Source: Kingdonia uniflora (Eukaryota > Streptophyta > Magnoliopsida > Ranunculales > Circaeasteraceae). Taken from it: a stretch of 64,000 bases of DNA. The notes under the pieces are model-generated. The model was not told the origin of the DNA. It did no database searches and saw only the letters and a list, made by a program, of their open reading frames with translations. The stretch is from contig JACGCM010001948.1 in NCBI GenBank assembly GCA_014058105.1, positions 1,426,001 to 1,490,000 of the forward strand, read 5' to 3'. This document shows, one piece after another, positions 11,191 through 22,234 of the stretch (positions are counted from its first letter, which is position 1; every line of letters starts with the position of its first letter). The position numbers and the translations under genes are program-made.

Positions 11191-11583
11191 TTACTGAGGT
11201 CAAAAACTAATTTGATAGAAACATTAATAGATTTTGTAGTGATAGATACACTGAATATGATTTGCATGAATTTGAAAACTTGTATGAATCTTTAGAGATT
11301 GTACATGTAACTACAACTCCTTATTCTTCAGAATCCATTAGAAAAGCTTAACGTAAAAATAAAACTTTTACTGAACTTATAGTTGTTATTTTACTTAGCT
11401 CTGGTGCACCTAAATATTTGTAGGATGAACTTATAGTTGCTATGACATGGATTCCCTTATCTCTAATGGGACTTGGGAATTATTTAAGTTACCTCATGGT
11501 AGTCGTTCTATAGGTTAATAAATATAAGGCAAACTGTATTTTTAAACGGTGAGCTTGAGGAACAACTATATATGGATCAGCCT
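11191..11583 (+). pseudogene. copia-2 integrase end and start of reverse transcriptase
   Basis: Reads SDRYTEYDLHEFENL (integrase second catalytic aspartate block), then TTTPYSSESIRKA, a stop where AERKN would carry the catalytic glutamate, and LLSSGAPKYL. After a deletion near 11437 come patches of the reverse transcriptase start (NGTWELFKLPHGSRSIG) and, after another gap, QTVFLNGELEEQLYMDQP, where element A is inserted. Integrase would insert the DNA copy into the genome. Clearly dead. Confidence 0.8.
11579..11583 (+). repeat. Left target site duplication of element A
   Basis: AGCCT before the LTR start; the same five bases follow the 3' LTR at 22861-22865. Confidence 0.9.
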
Positions 11584-12202
11584 TGTAGGGCCCTTGATCT
11601 CACCTAAAAATGAGTTCACCTAGTTTGAATTACCTCCATCTCAGATTCACGCATTTTTAACACATTTCCCCAATCAAACATTCTAACCTACCCCACGAAC
11701 TGGTTAAGAACGTGGGCCAAACTTTAACCAAATAGCATTATCCAGTCAAAAACACCTGTCTCTCACGAACTCGTCAGTTATTCAGTCAATCGCCACTAAC
11801 CACATTGTTCGAAAAATGTGCTCAAGCATGATGAAGAGCTGCGAAGTAAGCCTATATAATGGAAAAGTTCCAGAAGAGACAAGGACGAGAAAAATTACAC
11901 AAGAGATCATCAAGAAACTATTAATTCAAGATTCTCAGCAAATATTAAAAACTTCTTAGTTACAAGGTTCAAAGCATTTATATATTTAGAGATCACTTGT
12001 AATAAAGATATCTGCCTCAAGGAATAAAGATACTTTCGTAAAAGTCCTCCACACGAGGTCGTGTTTTTTTACCTATTTAGAGATTTTCTACGCTTAACAT
12101 CACCTGTTTCATTTCTTACATTCCATTAGAATATTGTTATAGCCTCATTGGTGTGATAGCGAATTCTAAGCAATTTTGAGTTTATCGAATTTGGCCATTA
12201 CA
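11584..12202 (+). repeat. Element A 5' LTR
   Basis: TGTAGGGC...CCATTACA, matched along its length by 22235-22860. TATA box TATATAAT at 11853-11860, with GGAAAAGTTCCAGAAGAGACAAGG-type sequence downstream in both LTRs (shown here only in part). Many differences between the two LTRs indicate an old insertion. Confidence 0.92.
11853..11860 (+). promoter_or_regulatory. TATA box of element A 5' LTR
   Basis: TATATAAT, conserved at the same place in the 3' LTR (22511). It would direct the element's own transcript. Confidence 0.6.
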
Positions 12203-12226
12203 TTTGGCGCCGTCTATAGGAATCGA
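12203..12226 (+). other. Element A primer-binding site
   Basis: TTTGGCGCCGTCTATAGGAA starts at the base after the LTR. Closely similar sites follow the LTR in D and C. It is the common primer site of plant Tat and Athila-like elements, where a tRNA 3' end starts minus-strand synthesis; which tRNA I do not state. Confidence 0.8.
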
Positions 12227-12247
12227 ATCCACGACCACGTGGTGGTC

Positions 12248-13087
12248 ATGGCTTTTAACATCCTTCAATTTTACAGGATGCGTCTCAACCTTGATAAGTG
12301 TCAATTTGGGGTACATTCTGGCCGTTTTCTAGGCCACCTCATCAGCAAGAAGGGGATTGAGGCCGATCCAGATCAAATTCGGGCTCTCCTCAACATGCCC
12401 TCTTCAAAAACAACAAAAGACATTCAGAAACTTACCGACAAGATTGCCGCGATCAACCATTTCGTTTCTAAATCTTCATACCGCTGCCGTTGGGTATTTT
12501 TATTATTCCGTAGCTGTACCAAACGTGAAAAAGTTTGGCCAAATGCAAAGGTCACCTAGATACCAGAATTCGAAGCAACTTTCCAGGATCTCAAAACCTA
12601 TTTGGGGAGGTCTCCCATAATGAGCACCACAATAGATAATGAAGAATTGATTATCTATATAGCAGTCACAGATAATTCCCTCAGCTCGGTTCCCATTCGC
12701 TTGGAAGGGAAAGTAGAGAAACCAGTCTATTTCATCAGCAAGACCCTCACACCTGTGGAAACAAGGTATTCTAAAATTAAGAAACTTCTTTTAACTCTTG
12801 TTTACACTTCGCAAAAACTCAAGCACTATTTCCAAGCTCATTCAATCAAAGTCATGATGAACTACCCACTTCGGGAGGTTCTATCCAAAAAAGAGAAATC
12901 AAAGAGAGTACAACAATGGTCAGTCAATTTGGGAGAACATGATATCAGGTTTGAACAATGTAATTCCGAAAAGGGTCAGGCCGTTGCCGATTTCCTCATA
13001 GATTTTCCAGTGGAGGATCCCGAGTGGGAGAAGCACGACCCTGACCTTACGGAAGAAACACCCGAAGATCCACCCCAAGCCATTTGA
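12248..13087 (+). pseudogene. Element A reverse transcriptase tail and first RNase H
   Basis: After the deletion junction the frame reads FYRMRLNLDKCQFGVHSGRF, the block that follows the YIDD core in gypsy reverse transcriptases, then FLGHLISKKGIEADP. One frameshift and a stop near 12558 lead to IAVTDNSLSSVPIRLEGK and VYFISKTLTPVETRY, the gypsy RNase H. The block ends at ADFLIDFPVEDPEW with an acidic tail to a stop at 13087. Catalytic core and palm are absent, so no polymerase activity is possible. Open for 161 codons at 12602-13087, which is long for such an old copy. Confidence 0.85.
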
Positions 13088-13120
13088 CGAACGAGCTGAA
13101 TGGATCACTATAGCAGGGTA

Positions 13121-13520
13121 AAAACTTCTCACAGATGGATCGGCAGGACCCGCAGGGTCAGGAATTGGAATCATTTTGATTACCCCTTCCAATAATAGAA
13201 TTGAGAAATCAATCTGCTTGGATTTTGAGGCCTCAAATAATGTCACCGAGTACGAAGCTCTCATTCATGGACTTGACCTCGCTCTTGAGCTCGATGTTCC
13301 CAAACTTTTAATTTACACAGAGTCACTACTCATCATCCACCATTACTTTAAGCAATACAAGAAGAATGAAAAGATGATCGAATACGCAGCCTTCATTGCA
13401 GATAGGATGAGCAAGTTCACGAAAGCAACACTTAATTATCTTTCTCGAGGTAAAAATAGACACACCGATTCCTTGGCATATCTAGCCGGGGTATTAGGTA
13501 CCGAAGCCCGATATCTTTAG
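13121..13520 (+). pseudogene. Element A second RNase H
   Basis: Reads LLTDGSAGPAGSGIGIILI, then TEYEALIHGLDLALE, YTESLLI and NYLSRGKNRHTDSLAYLAG. These are the DGS, E, D-position and H-A-D-like blocks of the extra RNase H that Tat-clade elements carry after the first (established for the clade). The third acidic position reads TESL instead of TDSL. Stop at 13518. It would help remove the RNA strand during replication. Confidence 0.8.
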
Positions 13521-13529
13521 ATTAAAATC

Positions 13530-14820
13530 ATTTCAACCCCCAACATTGATCGCATTTCTGTATGCACGATCAACAGTGGGGGCGATAAAGGGGGAGACGA
13601 CAATTGGCAAAAGTCATTCTTACACTACCTCAATATCGACAACAATTGCAACAAACCACTCCCTGCAGATCTAAAAGAGCGCCAACAGCTGATCAACAAC
13701 TCGAAGCACTATACTAATCAGAATGGTGTGCTATACCGCCTTTCCGTCACAGAGCCTTACCTTAAGTGCCTTTCCAAACCAAAAGTAGATGAATTGCTCC
13801 GCGAGTTACATGAAGGAACTTGTGGCTCTCATGCCGCAGGTCGATTGCTAGCAAGCAGAGCTATTACACAAGGTGTATTCTGGTTTTACATGCGCAAGCA
13901 AACAAATGAGTACTCATGCAGATGCGACACCTGCCAAAGGCATAAGCACATGATACACGCCCCTGCGCTCGAACTCCGTGCAAGTAAGGTGTTCTAGCCA
14001 TTCAAAAGATGGGCACTCAATCTCGTCAGTAAATTTCCTAACTTTCTAGGTAACCGCCGTCACCTACTCATAGTTACCGATTATTTTACGAAATGGGTAG
14101 AAGCAGTTCCACTATGTCAAACCAGAAAAGAAGAGGTCATCTCTTTTATCTAGGAACACATCATCACTCGATTTTGATGCCCCCATCTAATTTGTATCGA
14201 TAACGGTCCCCAATTTATTGGAAAAAAATTGTAACCATCCTCAACCAACACAATATCATTCACTCACCATCCAATCCTTACTGTCCTCAAGGCAATGGCC
14301 AATCCGAAATCACCAACAAAACCATCGTGGATGGACTAAAAAAAATGGCTTCACTTACTAAAAAAGGGAATTGGGTTCCAGAATTGCCTCATGACCTATG
14401 GGCACATCGTACCACTTCCAGACAGTCAATAGGATGCACCCTATTTCTTCTTGCCTATGGTACTGAGGCCATAATTCATTCTGAATACCATCATCCAGTT
14501 CGAGATCACGAGTTGACTAATGAGGAGAATGAGTTGAATTGGCTTGTAGCCTTAATTTGATCGGTGAAACCAGGGAACACGCTATCGCTAACCTAGGTCG
14601 ATATCATCATATGCTAGCCAGGTCGTACAACAGCCGGGTCAGGAGCCGTACCCTTCAAATCGATGATCTTGTCCTCATAAAGATTCCACAACATCGCAAA
14701 GAGCCTCACGCTGGAAAATTAGCTAATAATTGGGAGGGTCCGTTCATTATCACAGGTCTCTCAGGCCTGGGATCATATCATCCTATGACAGAAGAGGGAA
14801 TCCCCATTTCAAATCCTTGA
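13530..14820 (+). pseudogene. Element A integrase
   Basis: N-terminal zinc site LHEGTCGSHAAGR ... CDTCQRH is complete (HHCC). Core: IVTDYFTKWVE (first D), CIDNGPQF (second D), and in another frame GNGQSEITNKT (E). So the D-D-E residues survive although the frame breaks at about 14229 and there are stops. The C-terminal part at 14539-14820 (ARSYNSRVRSRTLQIDD, NWEGPFII) is the usual end domain. It would have joined the DNA copy to the target. Ends near 14819; the coding block stops about 770 bp before the antisense gene ends. Confidence 0.85.
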
Positions 14821-15040
14821 AATGCTAGGCGACTGAAATGGTACTATCGTTAAGCGTCTTACTATATTTCCATTGCTCGTTTATTTTATTTTGTTTTGTT
14901 TTCTCAATTCCAAAAGTAAGATTTTCATCTCTATTCAATGTAAATTCTGAACCAATAAATATAAGTTTCATGTTCTTCACAACATCTCTCTATTTAAGTA
15001 TATTCAACCACATTCTATAGATTAAAACATATATCATATT
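14821..15040. other. Element A sequence after integrase
   Basis: T-rich, no supported gene. The open frame at 14838-15020 is a low-complexity hydrophobic string without relatives here. Confidence 0.5.
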
Positions 15041-15540
15041 AGCTTTCAATCGATCATATACCAGTTAAATCAAGGATAGCACTTGGTTTGGCTGACTCTA
15101 CTAAATCTCTGCGATTGAAACAAATATAGAAACTTATTTCATATCAAAGACTCAAAAAGGCATAAGATAAGGTAAAGGTAATACTAGCATTCATCTTTTT
15201 CAATATGTCAACAACATTTTTATAGTTAAATCAAAATTCAACCTGGTTTAACTCAATCAATCTCTGTTATTGAAACAAATGTAGAAACTTGTTTCATATC
15301 AAAGACTCAAACATGCATAAGATAAGGCAAAGGTAATACTAGTCTTCATCTCTTTCAATATGTCTACAACATTTCTATAGTTAAATAAAAATTTAACTTG
15401 GTTTAACTCAACCCATTTCTGTGATTGGAACAAATGTAAAAACTTGTTATATATCAAAGACCCCACTAGACATAAGATAAGGCAAATGTCATACTAGCTT
15501 TTATCTATTTCATTATGTCTGCGACATATACTATTTATTT
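15041..15540 (+). repeat. ~155-bp tandem array between pol and aORF of element A
   Basis: About three copies of one unit. The anchor AGTTAAAT recurs at 15063, 15224 and 15379, giving spacings of 161 and 155 bp, and each unit includes ATTGAAACAAAT and CATAAGATAAGG. The array sits exactly where pol and the antisense gene converge. Known: Tat elements often hold tandem repeats in this region and these can seed satellites. Confidence 0.85.
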
Positions 15541-15593
15541 TCAGGTCATATTACAATGGATATCTTTTTTGTTGATGGGATGTCAGTCATGCT

Positions 15594-16937
15594 TTACCCT
15601 TCAGGAGGAGGTTGAACAGAGTTCAGCTCGCGAGTTATAATAACTTTGCCCCTCTCTACCAGATCAGCAGGTCGACGGCCTAAATTAGTTTCCATGAAGG
15701 CCATACAATTCCCCCGATCTATACTCATTTTTCAAACACATCCTTTGTCAGACAAGCTTTTAAACAAGGTATCTCGTTCTAACTCAAGTCTTTTTATTTC
15801 CTCTACAAAATATGCAACAGTCAACTTTAACAGGTCTTCCCGTGATCTATGAGCTACAACGATCCTTGAAAAGTTACATCTCATCTTCTCAAGACGTGAC
15901 TCCAAATGCGAGTACCTGTTCTTATGATGTACCATTTCTCTGTCTGTCAGATCATAAAAGGCTATAATCTCTTCTACCTTTTTGTAATATTTAACTGATT
16001 CAGTCTGAAGAGCAACCTCCAAGTTCATGACCTGAGCGCGCAATGTTACAATATCTGTATTCAATTCTCCACTGGCAGAAATATTCTTTAACAAGTTATC
16101 TTTCTTTTTCATCAGAACTTCCTTCACCCTAATTTCCCCTTCTAAGGCCTTATCCCTGATAAGAGCAGTATCCAGTTTGTGCTTACATTCCCTTAAGTTC
16201 GCATTTCCTTTTAGCACATGTCTTTGAATTCGAGCCACATCACCTTCCAGCCCTCTAATTCGATCTGAAAGGCTAACTACATCACCTTGGACTAGATGAA
16301 CTTTAACCTCAGTTCTACTCCCCCTCGAACGCTTTCTAGCCTCGGCTTTCTTGACACGTACATTGGCTTGCGCCAATTCGGTCTTCAATCGTGCCACCCC
16401 CTCATTTAAGTCATTATACCTTCGTTGCATCCCCCGAAACTCCATACCCTTGGCAGGTAAGGCTATTTGCAAGTGTTCGGCTGCTGCTTCTGAGTCTGAT
16501 AACTGTTCTCGAGCTACCTTCAGCTCGTTATCCTTTTTACTCAATTTTTGTTTCAGTCACTCCATCTCGCTTCTACAATTCTAAAAATCAGTTCGAAACT
16601 GCCCCTCCGATCTTTCCAGCGCCTGAATAAGGCATTGCACCATTTTAACTTGCTTACCCTTAATCATTAGTGTGCCAACCCGACTTTTAAGCCTCGTGGC
16701 GTGTCCTTTAACCTCTAGAGGCTCTTTTATCCCCTTCTCAATTTCGGCATCTTTCTCCTCGACCTTACGAGTGAGGTCAGTAACCATTTGGTTAGCTTTA
16801 ACAAATTTAAAATGCACCTTCACGTGTTGATCTTCTCTATTTTCAGTCGCCTCCCTTACCTTATCAAACTCCTCTACAAATTCTCGGTTACAGTAGAGCG
16901 CCTCATTTTCTCGAGTGCGAATTGAATCCAATTCGAC
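15594..16937 (-). pseudogene. Element A aORF last exon: coiled-coil protein
   Basis: Splice acceptor ...TATTGTATAG|GTCGAATTGG at 16938/16937, then VELDSIRTRENEAL. The exon runs 1,344 bp to a stop at 15594 with only three in-frame stops (two near 16550-16580, one near 15731). The product is rich in E, K, R and L with long heptad-like runs (KKDNELKVAREQLSDSEAAA; RLELERDTLFKSLSDKGC), so an extended coiled coil is expected, ending in SVQPPPEG. The last exons of C and E start with the same VEL after the same kind of acceptor. Coiled coils suggest self-assembly or binding to gag; that is inference. Better preserved than pol. Confidence 0.7.
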
Positions 16938-17638
16938 CTATACAATAATATATACATTATATATAACTCAATTCAGAAAACCCATCAGCATGATGTGTCT
17001 CATTTCTAAGAAGATATCTGCATTTCTAACATCTATTGTGTGCAACTACTTCTAGCCTTAATGGTCGAAGCACAAACCCAGATAGGTGCCCCATGATATA
17101 CATTTCAAAGTCTAAGGTACATGTTTACGATATTCCACTTTATCAAAATACTTTGAATTTTTCTCTGCCCTATAATTAGTGTAGTTTTCCTAAAGATGAT
17201 AGCAAGTTTTTGGTCTAGCTCTACGCTTTATGTTATCTAATTTTCTTGGTAGCTTTATGTCGTTATAACATACAAGTCAGAAGACCTATTCCGATCTAAC
17301 CTACACCACTGCTTGCGAAGACAGCACGGCTGTAGAGGTCTTTCTTTCCCTGGCAAGCCCGGTCTCTAGATCTTTTATTCTGAGACTTATTTCTCAAAGT
17401 GCCTACAAGAGGTTTACAAAAACGTCAACCTACAGAAGTCTATTCAATACGCACAAGTACAACAATTTACAAGACATTTCAAAATATTCATACAAATCAT
17501 TTCTCTACCCTACCTTCTCATTCTCGCCCTCTGGGAGTTTGGTGTCATCCCCTTGATTGCCTAGCACCGTCTGGCAGGAGACATCGTTTAACCCATCAAC
17601 AACTCCCACCGCTACCTCTTCTACTTCATCATCATCAC
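16938..17638 (-). other. Intron of the element A aORF
   Basis: Donor GAGAAG|GTGATG at 17639/17638 and acceptor TATAG|GTCG at 16938/16937 on the minus strand. No reading frame inside. The site after TYVEK joins in phase with VELDS. Inferred from sequence only. Confidence 0.5.
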
Positions 17639-17941
17639 CTTCTCAACATAGGTGCCTATCTTAATGGCATCCACCTCATCCTCATAATATCCCTTTAACA
17701 TCAGGTGGCGCCCCAACCTTTCACGCTCTGCCTCCACCTCCTCCATATTCACCCTCGCCTCCGCTTGCAAATGGCCAATTGCCACAGCATGAGAAGCCTT
17801 CAAAGCCTCTAACTTCTTTGCTTCCTTAAGAGCATCGGCCTTCGCTCGAGCTACCTGCTTTTCAAGCTTGATTTTAACTTTTATCAGCTTGGATTTTTCG
17901 TTTTCCACTCCGAGCCAAATTCCCTTCACCATACGAGCAAC
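17639..17941 (-). pseudogene. Element A aORF internal exon
   Basis: Acceptor TTTTGTGCAG|GTTGC, then VARMVKGIWLGVENEKSK, a lysine/alanine-rich helical stretch, and GYYEDEVDAIKIGTYVEK before the donor. Open throughout. Preceded by a 75-bp intron (18016-17942). Forms the middle of the coiled-coil protein. No enzyme motif is seen. Confidence 0.65.
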
Positions 17942-18016
17942 CTGCACAAAACAAATCGACCTCAGCATGAGTTCGAAGTGCAAGAAATATTTACAAGATC
18001 AAACATCAATACATAC

Positions 18017-18519
18017 CATCTTGCTCGGATCCTCCTCTCCATGAAGAGCCGCCAGCCTGGCCCTTTCCTCCACTACTTTGAGATTGTCCTCAGCAGCAGG
18101 TCGTTCTTCAGTGACCTTTTCCCCCGACCTCCCTGAAGGTTTGATCCTTCTCCTTTTGTCTTTTTCGTCACTCTCACCACTTCTGGTGGTACCAGAGGCC
18201 GACGAACGCTTCAACATTTGTTTCTTCAGAAATGTTCGAGCTAATTTGTTCAACATAATAGACTCCGGCTGAACTGAACTGTTTATTCTAGGGGTCTTGG
18301 CCATATTGAGTTGGCCTTCCCCGTCAGTTCCTCTCTTCTCCCCATCATCAACACCCGCCATCAACCTGGTCGATTAAGATTTTTAAACCTTTTTTAACTT
18401 TCCAATCATCTTCTTTCTGTTAAGGCCGAGTCCTTCCAACATAAACTCGAGCTCAACCTCTTCTTCCGTAACTTCGTCTAACAGTGAATCTTTCCTCTCC
18501 ACTCGAGACTTTGGGCCTA
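18017..18519 (-). pseudogene. Element A aORF internal exon, basic linker
   Basis: Starts about 18519 after an acceptor-like GTAG and ends at the donor AAGATG|GTATGT (18017/18016), one of the strongest splice donors in the window. Product: acidic part (DEVTEEEVELEFMLEGLG), then after two stops near 18370 a basic serine-rich part (KDKRRRIKPSGRSGEK) that could act as a nuclear targeting signal, then RARLAALHGEEDPSKM. No known domain. Spliced to the next exon it gives SKM|VARM in frame. Confidence 0.6.
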
Positions 18520-18639
18520 CCATGCACATCATTTATTATTATCACCAAAAGATTATCAGTTCAAACATATCAATATTATTTACTCTATGCATTGTTATAC
18601 TTACTTTGTTTTACAGTTCTAAAAAGAAGATCCAAAGGT

Positions 18640-19383
18640 TCTTCATCATCTCTCTGAAGATAATTACCCTTCACCCATATTACGTTGTCATTCTAGGCTC
18701 GACATGTTGCATTGAGATCGTAGAAGCGACGCCGTGTTGGGCTCATACAAAAATATGCCCTACCACTGGCCTGATAATTCTTTACCCCATAAAACTGTAG
18801 TACGTCCTTAGTGGATATCCTCCTCACTTTTCCCTCATTCTCCTATTTTTCATTCAGATGATCGCAAACGGTTATTACCTCCCACATGTTCCCGTTCAAT
18901 TGAACAGGACATGCTTTAATTGTATTCATAATCCCCTTCGCCAAATTGGTAAGAGGGAGACTCAACCCGTACTCTAGTTGAGACAGGTAACATAAGAAAC
19001 CCTCTAAAAGGTCACTCCGAACACTCCCATCAAAATATTCTAAGGAAATCGAATCATCTATACCCCTATCTCGTTTTTCCTCCTCCAAGTCGTCCAGCAA
19101 ATAAAAATACTCTTCCCCCATCGCCACCGTGAACCCCCTAAACATCTCACCAGCGTATTCTACGCAGTTACCCCATTTGCTTCCTACGGCAGCTTTGGCT
19201 TTTCAAAATTCTCTAAATACATCTGAACTAGCGGGATAGGCCACTAATTTACTAGAAAAACCTGGAAATTGCTCCAAACTAACTTCTACCTCACCCTTAG
19301 ACTCTATCATACAACCGGAGGTCAAAACCTCGTTAATAAGCAAACTATTCATCTCAAACTACAATTTTACAGGTAAAGATTGA
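18640..19383 (-). pseudogene. Element A aORF exon with Transposase_28-like domain
   Basis: Core at 19145-18843: EGFLCYLSQLEYGLSLPLTN, then CPVQLNGNMWEVITVCDHLN. This resembles the plant domain Pfam calls Transposase_28 ('putative gypsy type transposon'), with the pattern YGxxxPL...PxQLxxNxW. Element C has the same block (GFLCYLNQVVYGFRIPL; CFPAQLNRNVYEMMGVCEVL). After a stop it continues (ENEGKVRRISTKDVLQFYGV, WVKGNYLQ). Despite the Pfam name no transposase activity is shown. Two or three stops in ~740 bp. Function unknown. Confidence 0.65.
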
Positions 19384-19696
19384 TTATATCCAAATACCTC
19401 ACACGTTCGACCTACATACAAGTTCAGGTATCTATCATTATTTTTTTACAAATCGGTCATTCATATGCAACATATCATTAAAAGATTTTGTCTATATGTT
19501 AAATATCATAGATTGCCTTAAATAATGATTTACTAGGATTTGCTTAAACAAATTACGATTTGTAGAGTAAACACAGCACACGTCTCTACTAATCTTCAGT
19601 GTCATAATGAGAATCCGCAGTAGCGCCAAGTCCTTCCCTCACAACATCACTATATTGCCACTTACGTAATTCTGAGCCCGTAACTCTCTTCAACGG

Positions 19697-19906
19697 TTAG
19701 TCGCCCTGAGAAAAATTCTTCCCAAATCCTTTGCAATATTTTTGCGCTTCTCTCTCAGTGCTCTCCAAATTTTTTAAAGTTGAAAAACGTTTGAATAATG
19801 AAGATGAAGTACTATTTAATCTTTTACTCTCTAACGGCTGGCAGTTATTGCGCCTCGCACAACCCGTCCTTGGTTTTGGAACCGAGACGTCCTTTCCACT
19901 ATCCAT
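19697..19906 (-). pseudogene. Element A aORF first exon (M3) candidate
   Basis: ATG at 19906 (MDSGKDVSVPKPRTG), ending EREAQKYCKGFGKNFSQGD at a stop. Position and the end pattern match the first aORF exon of C (MEKRLEWLFLGRRLGKVED), but similarity is weak. Upstream on the minus strand are a TGACGTC box (20137-20131) and a TATAAGTATAAG stretch (20123-20112). Not certain that this is coding. Confidence 0.4.
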
Positions 19907-20281
19907 GTCAGACGTCTTGTACCTTCTTAATAAAACCGTCTTTTACTCATTACCCTTGCCCTCATATTTTATTCAATTTTTATCTTTTGATACCATATCT
20001 TTCTCTGACCTTCCCATACTCATGATGACTCACACTCCACGAAATCAAATTTTTTACAACTTTTCATAAAGGACAAACCTAGAAGCTCCTACATTTTTTT
20101 TGTTCTTGTTCCTTATACTTATAGTACTAGGACGTCATTTTCAAAGCTACCAAATTTTCAAACTTATTCAAAATTTGTTTATCAAAACAGTCTCTAGCGG
20201 CTTTGCGACTATAGAGGATCAGATTGACTTCTAACTTTTCTGTTAAACTAAGCAACCCTTACATTTATTTATAATAACACT
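19907..20281 (-). promoter_or_regulatory. Putative promoter region of the element A aORF
   Basis: Holds TGACGTC at 20137-20131 and a TATA-like CTATAAGTATAAGG at 20124-20111. Unlike B and C the two boxes are 6 bp apart, so the layout is not the same. No gene otherwise. Confidence 0.3.
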
Positions 20282-20635
20282 TTACATATAATTACATCTA
20301 AAATAACCTTGGTGACCTGAACAACCACATCTGATCAAATCTCCTCCCTCGATCACCCCATCTTTAAATTCAATCTCCACCTCAGTGATCAATCTGATCA
20401 TCTCTTCTCGATCTGCAGGATCCCGCACCAATTCATGAAAGCAAATCTCATAGAAATACCTAGCATATTCAAGTTCCATATCCCTCACCACCAATCCTTC
20501 GAGCTGACATTCCCTTACTGGTAACTCAGGATCATAATCAAACAATCCAAAAATTATCACCCACACTTCAGCGATCTTTATGGCCAATCATCCTTCAATG
20601 GCATGACAAAGTTACCGAAATCGAGTTCGCACCAT
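20282..20635 (-). pseudogene. Element A antisense gene M2 (MVRTR protein)
   Basis: ATG 20635 opens MVRTRFR, two stops, then an open 101-codon stretch MAIKIAEVWVIIFGLF... ending RCGCSGHQGYFRCNYM, matching the C-terminal pattern GxxxHxGxF[KR]xN of M2 in B and C. Central block EYARYFYEICFHELV matches EYDRFFWCDVFRELL of B. Strongly acidic in the middle. Length ~115 residues as in B and C, so the family has a fixed size. Function unknown. Confidence 0.65.
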
Positions 20636-21569
20636 CACAATCACTTCTCCATATTCAGGAAATAATTATTGCCATTATTTATACATTTATACAACACCTT
20701 CCACCCAAAATGTGATTTTGACCTTTTATCTCGTAATAGAAACCCAAAAATCTTGAGATAGGCTATTTAAATTTATCCCTTCACTCAAGCACAGACGTTA
20801 CATTATTTTTGAGCTTATTTAATCGAGTGTTATGCCTCTATCGACCTTTATTAGCTCGAATTTTTGCATTACATATTTCCTATAGTTTTTCTTCCCCATA
20901 TTTTCATTGCACGGGAATATATACTATAATCGCAACGTTAATTTTTACACGTATTTATCTCAGTTTAAACATTGCAACAACAGTGCTTTCAATGATTAAT
21001 TCTATTCATTTCATATATCCTACAACAAGTCAGTTCGATTCTACGAGCTATATTCTATTTACATAACACAAATAATTGGGTGAAAAATTCTTATTCATAT
21101 CGATAACATTACACATGATTTTACAGATAATAAGTTTTTCAGTGATTAATTTCAGGTTTATTACAACGGCATAATCATTCCAGAACCCAACCCCAGGTAC
21201 TTTGCTGATAATAAGTTTTTCACTGCTTTTAAAAGTCACAGGTCATTCAGGCACGCCGACGCATCAACTCCTTCAGTTCTTCTCGCTTCAGTGATTTTTT
21301 ACCCTGATACAAAGAAGAAATTGAAACTAATAAGGAGCTTCCTTCACATTAGTTTGGTTGAAGTCTATTCAAACTTCAAATGGAAACTATGCCAGCAGTA
21401 GACTCAATGCTGGGACCAAATCCTCTAATTGAAGGTCTTCTGAGTGCCAAAATGTGATAGAAATGCAGAAGCAGACTCCCACTGGTTGTCTCCCTCATCC
21501 ATTACCATCACCCCCTCCTCTGAAACCACCACCTCCGAAGAGTTGGTAGAGATGAAGAGGGCCCGACCT
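20636..21569. other. Element A spacer and M1 3' part
   Basis: 20636-21300 has no supported gene. 21300-21569 on the minus strand resembles the glycine/valine-rich second half of M1 in B (patch VVVSEEGVMVMDEGDN), but in broken frames. The short plus-strand frames near 20809 and 21578 are shadows. Confidence 0.4.
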
Positions 21570-21896
21570 TAGAATCCATGGTGATACAAGAAATCAGTAT
21601 AACTTCCCCGCAGTTATGCCTATCCCTACATATGAAGCGCCAACCCTGTCTTCAACAAGAGTACGGAGACAGGCCCATCGATCCTTACCTATCAAGACGA
21701 CGACATGAAACCTTCACTTACAATAGAATTCCTTCTCAGCTTCAATCACTTCATCTTCCGACATGCCTTGATACGTCAGAGGAATAGGAGCGGGTATCGA
21801 CATCTACAAGGATTGGTCACCGAAGTATTTCAACTTCAACCTCTGCATTTTAGACGCAATCCTCTCTTCAAGGGCCATACTATGAGTCTTCACCAT
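21570..21896 (-). pseudogene. Element A antisense gene M1
   Basis: ATG 21896 opens MVKTHSMALEERIASKMQRL, then LKYFGDQSL, a stop, and IPLTYQGMSEDEVIEAEKEF. Element C reads LPTYHRMSYEDVMGAGDDY at the same place. It is the least conserved of the three M1 copies. The opening MVxT and the xxYF block mark it as the same family. Function unknown. Confidence 0.55.
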
Positions 21897-22234
21897 TGTT
21901 AATATTTTAGAGAATTTCACAAAGAAAAAGCGTAGTCTTCTTTCAAAATCTGATATAAGTACCATTTCTATAACCCTACATTTAATGTGCAGGTATGTTT
22001 TACCAAGCATCATCATTCATTACAGGCACAACTTTTTGAGTCATAACTGTCACATACATCAGCATCCATATCCTCATTAAATACACGGCATTTCCCAATA
22101 ACCCGCGTAACTCCACACGGTCAAAGCCATCATTATTTTATTTCAATTATCAAAAGTTTCAGCCCATATAGCAAGTCACAACTAGATAATTTATCAACCA
22201 AAGCCACTCGTGACTTCAGTTACAAGGTGACGAT
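21897..22234. other. Element A region before the 3' LTR
   Basis: No gene. Ends in ACAAGGTGACGAT (22222-22234), a decayed form of the purine-rich primer seen in B and C. It should hold the M1 promoter on the minus strand; no clear TATA box is seen. Confidence 0.5.

Noticed and set aside
14838..15020. 60-codon hydrophobic frame after integrase of A
   Set aside because: T-rich low-complexity DNA, no counterpart in C or E.
16351..16630. Plus-strand frames over the aORF exon
   Set aside because: Shadows opposite the coiled-coil exon on the minus strand; no relatives in C or E.
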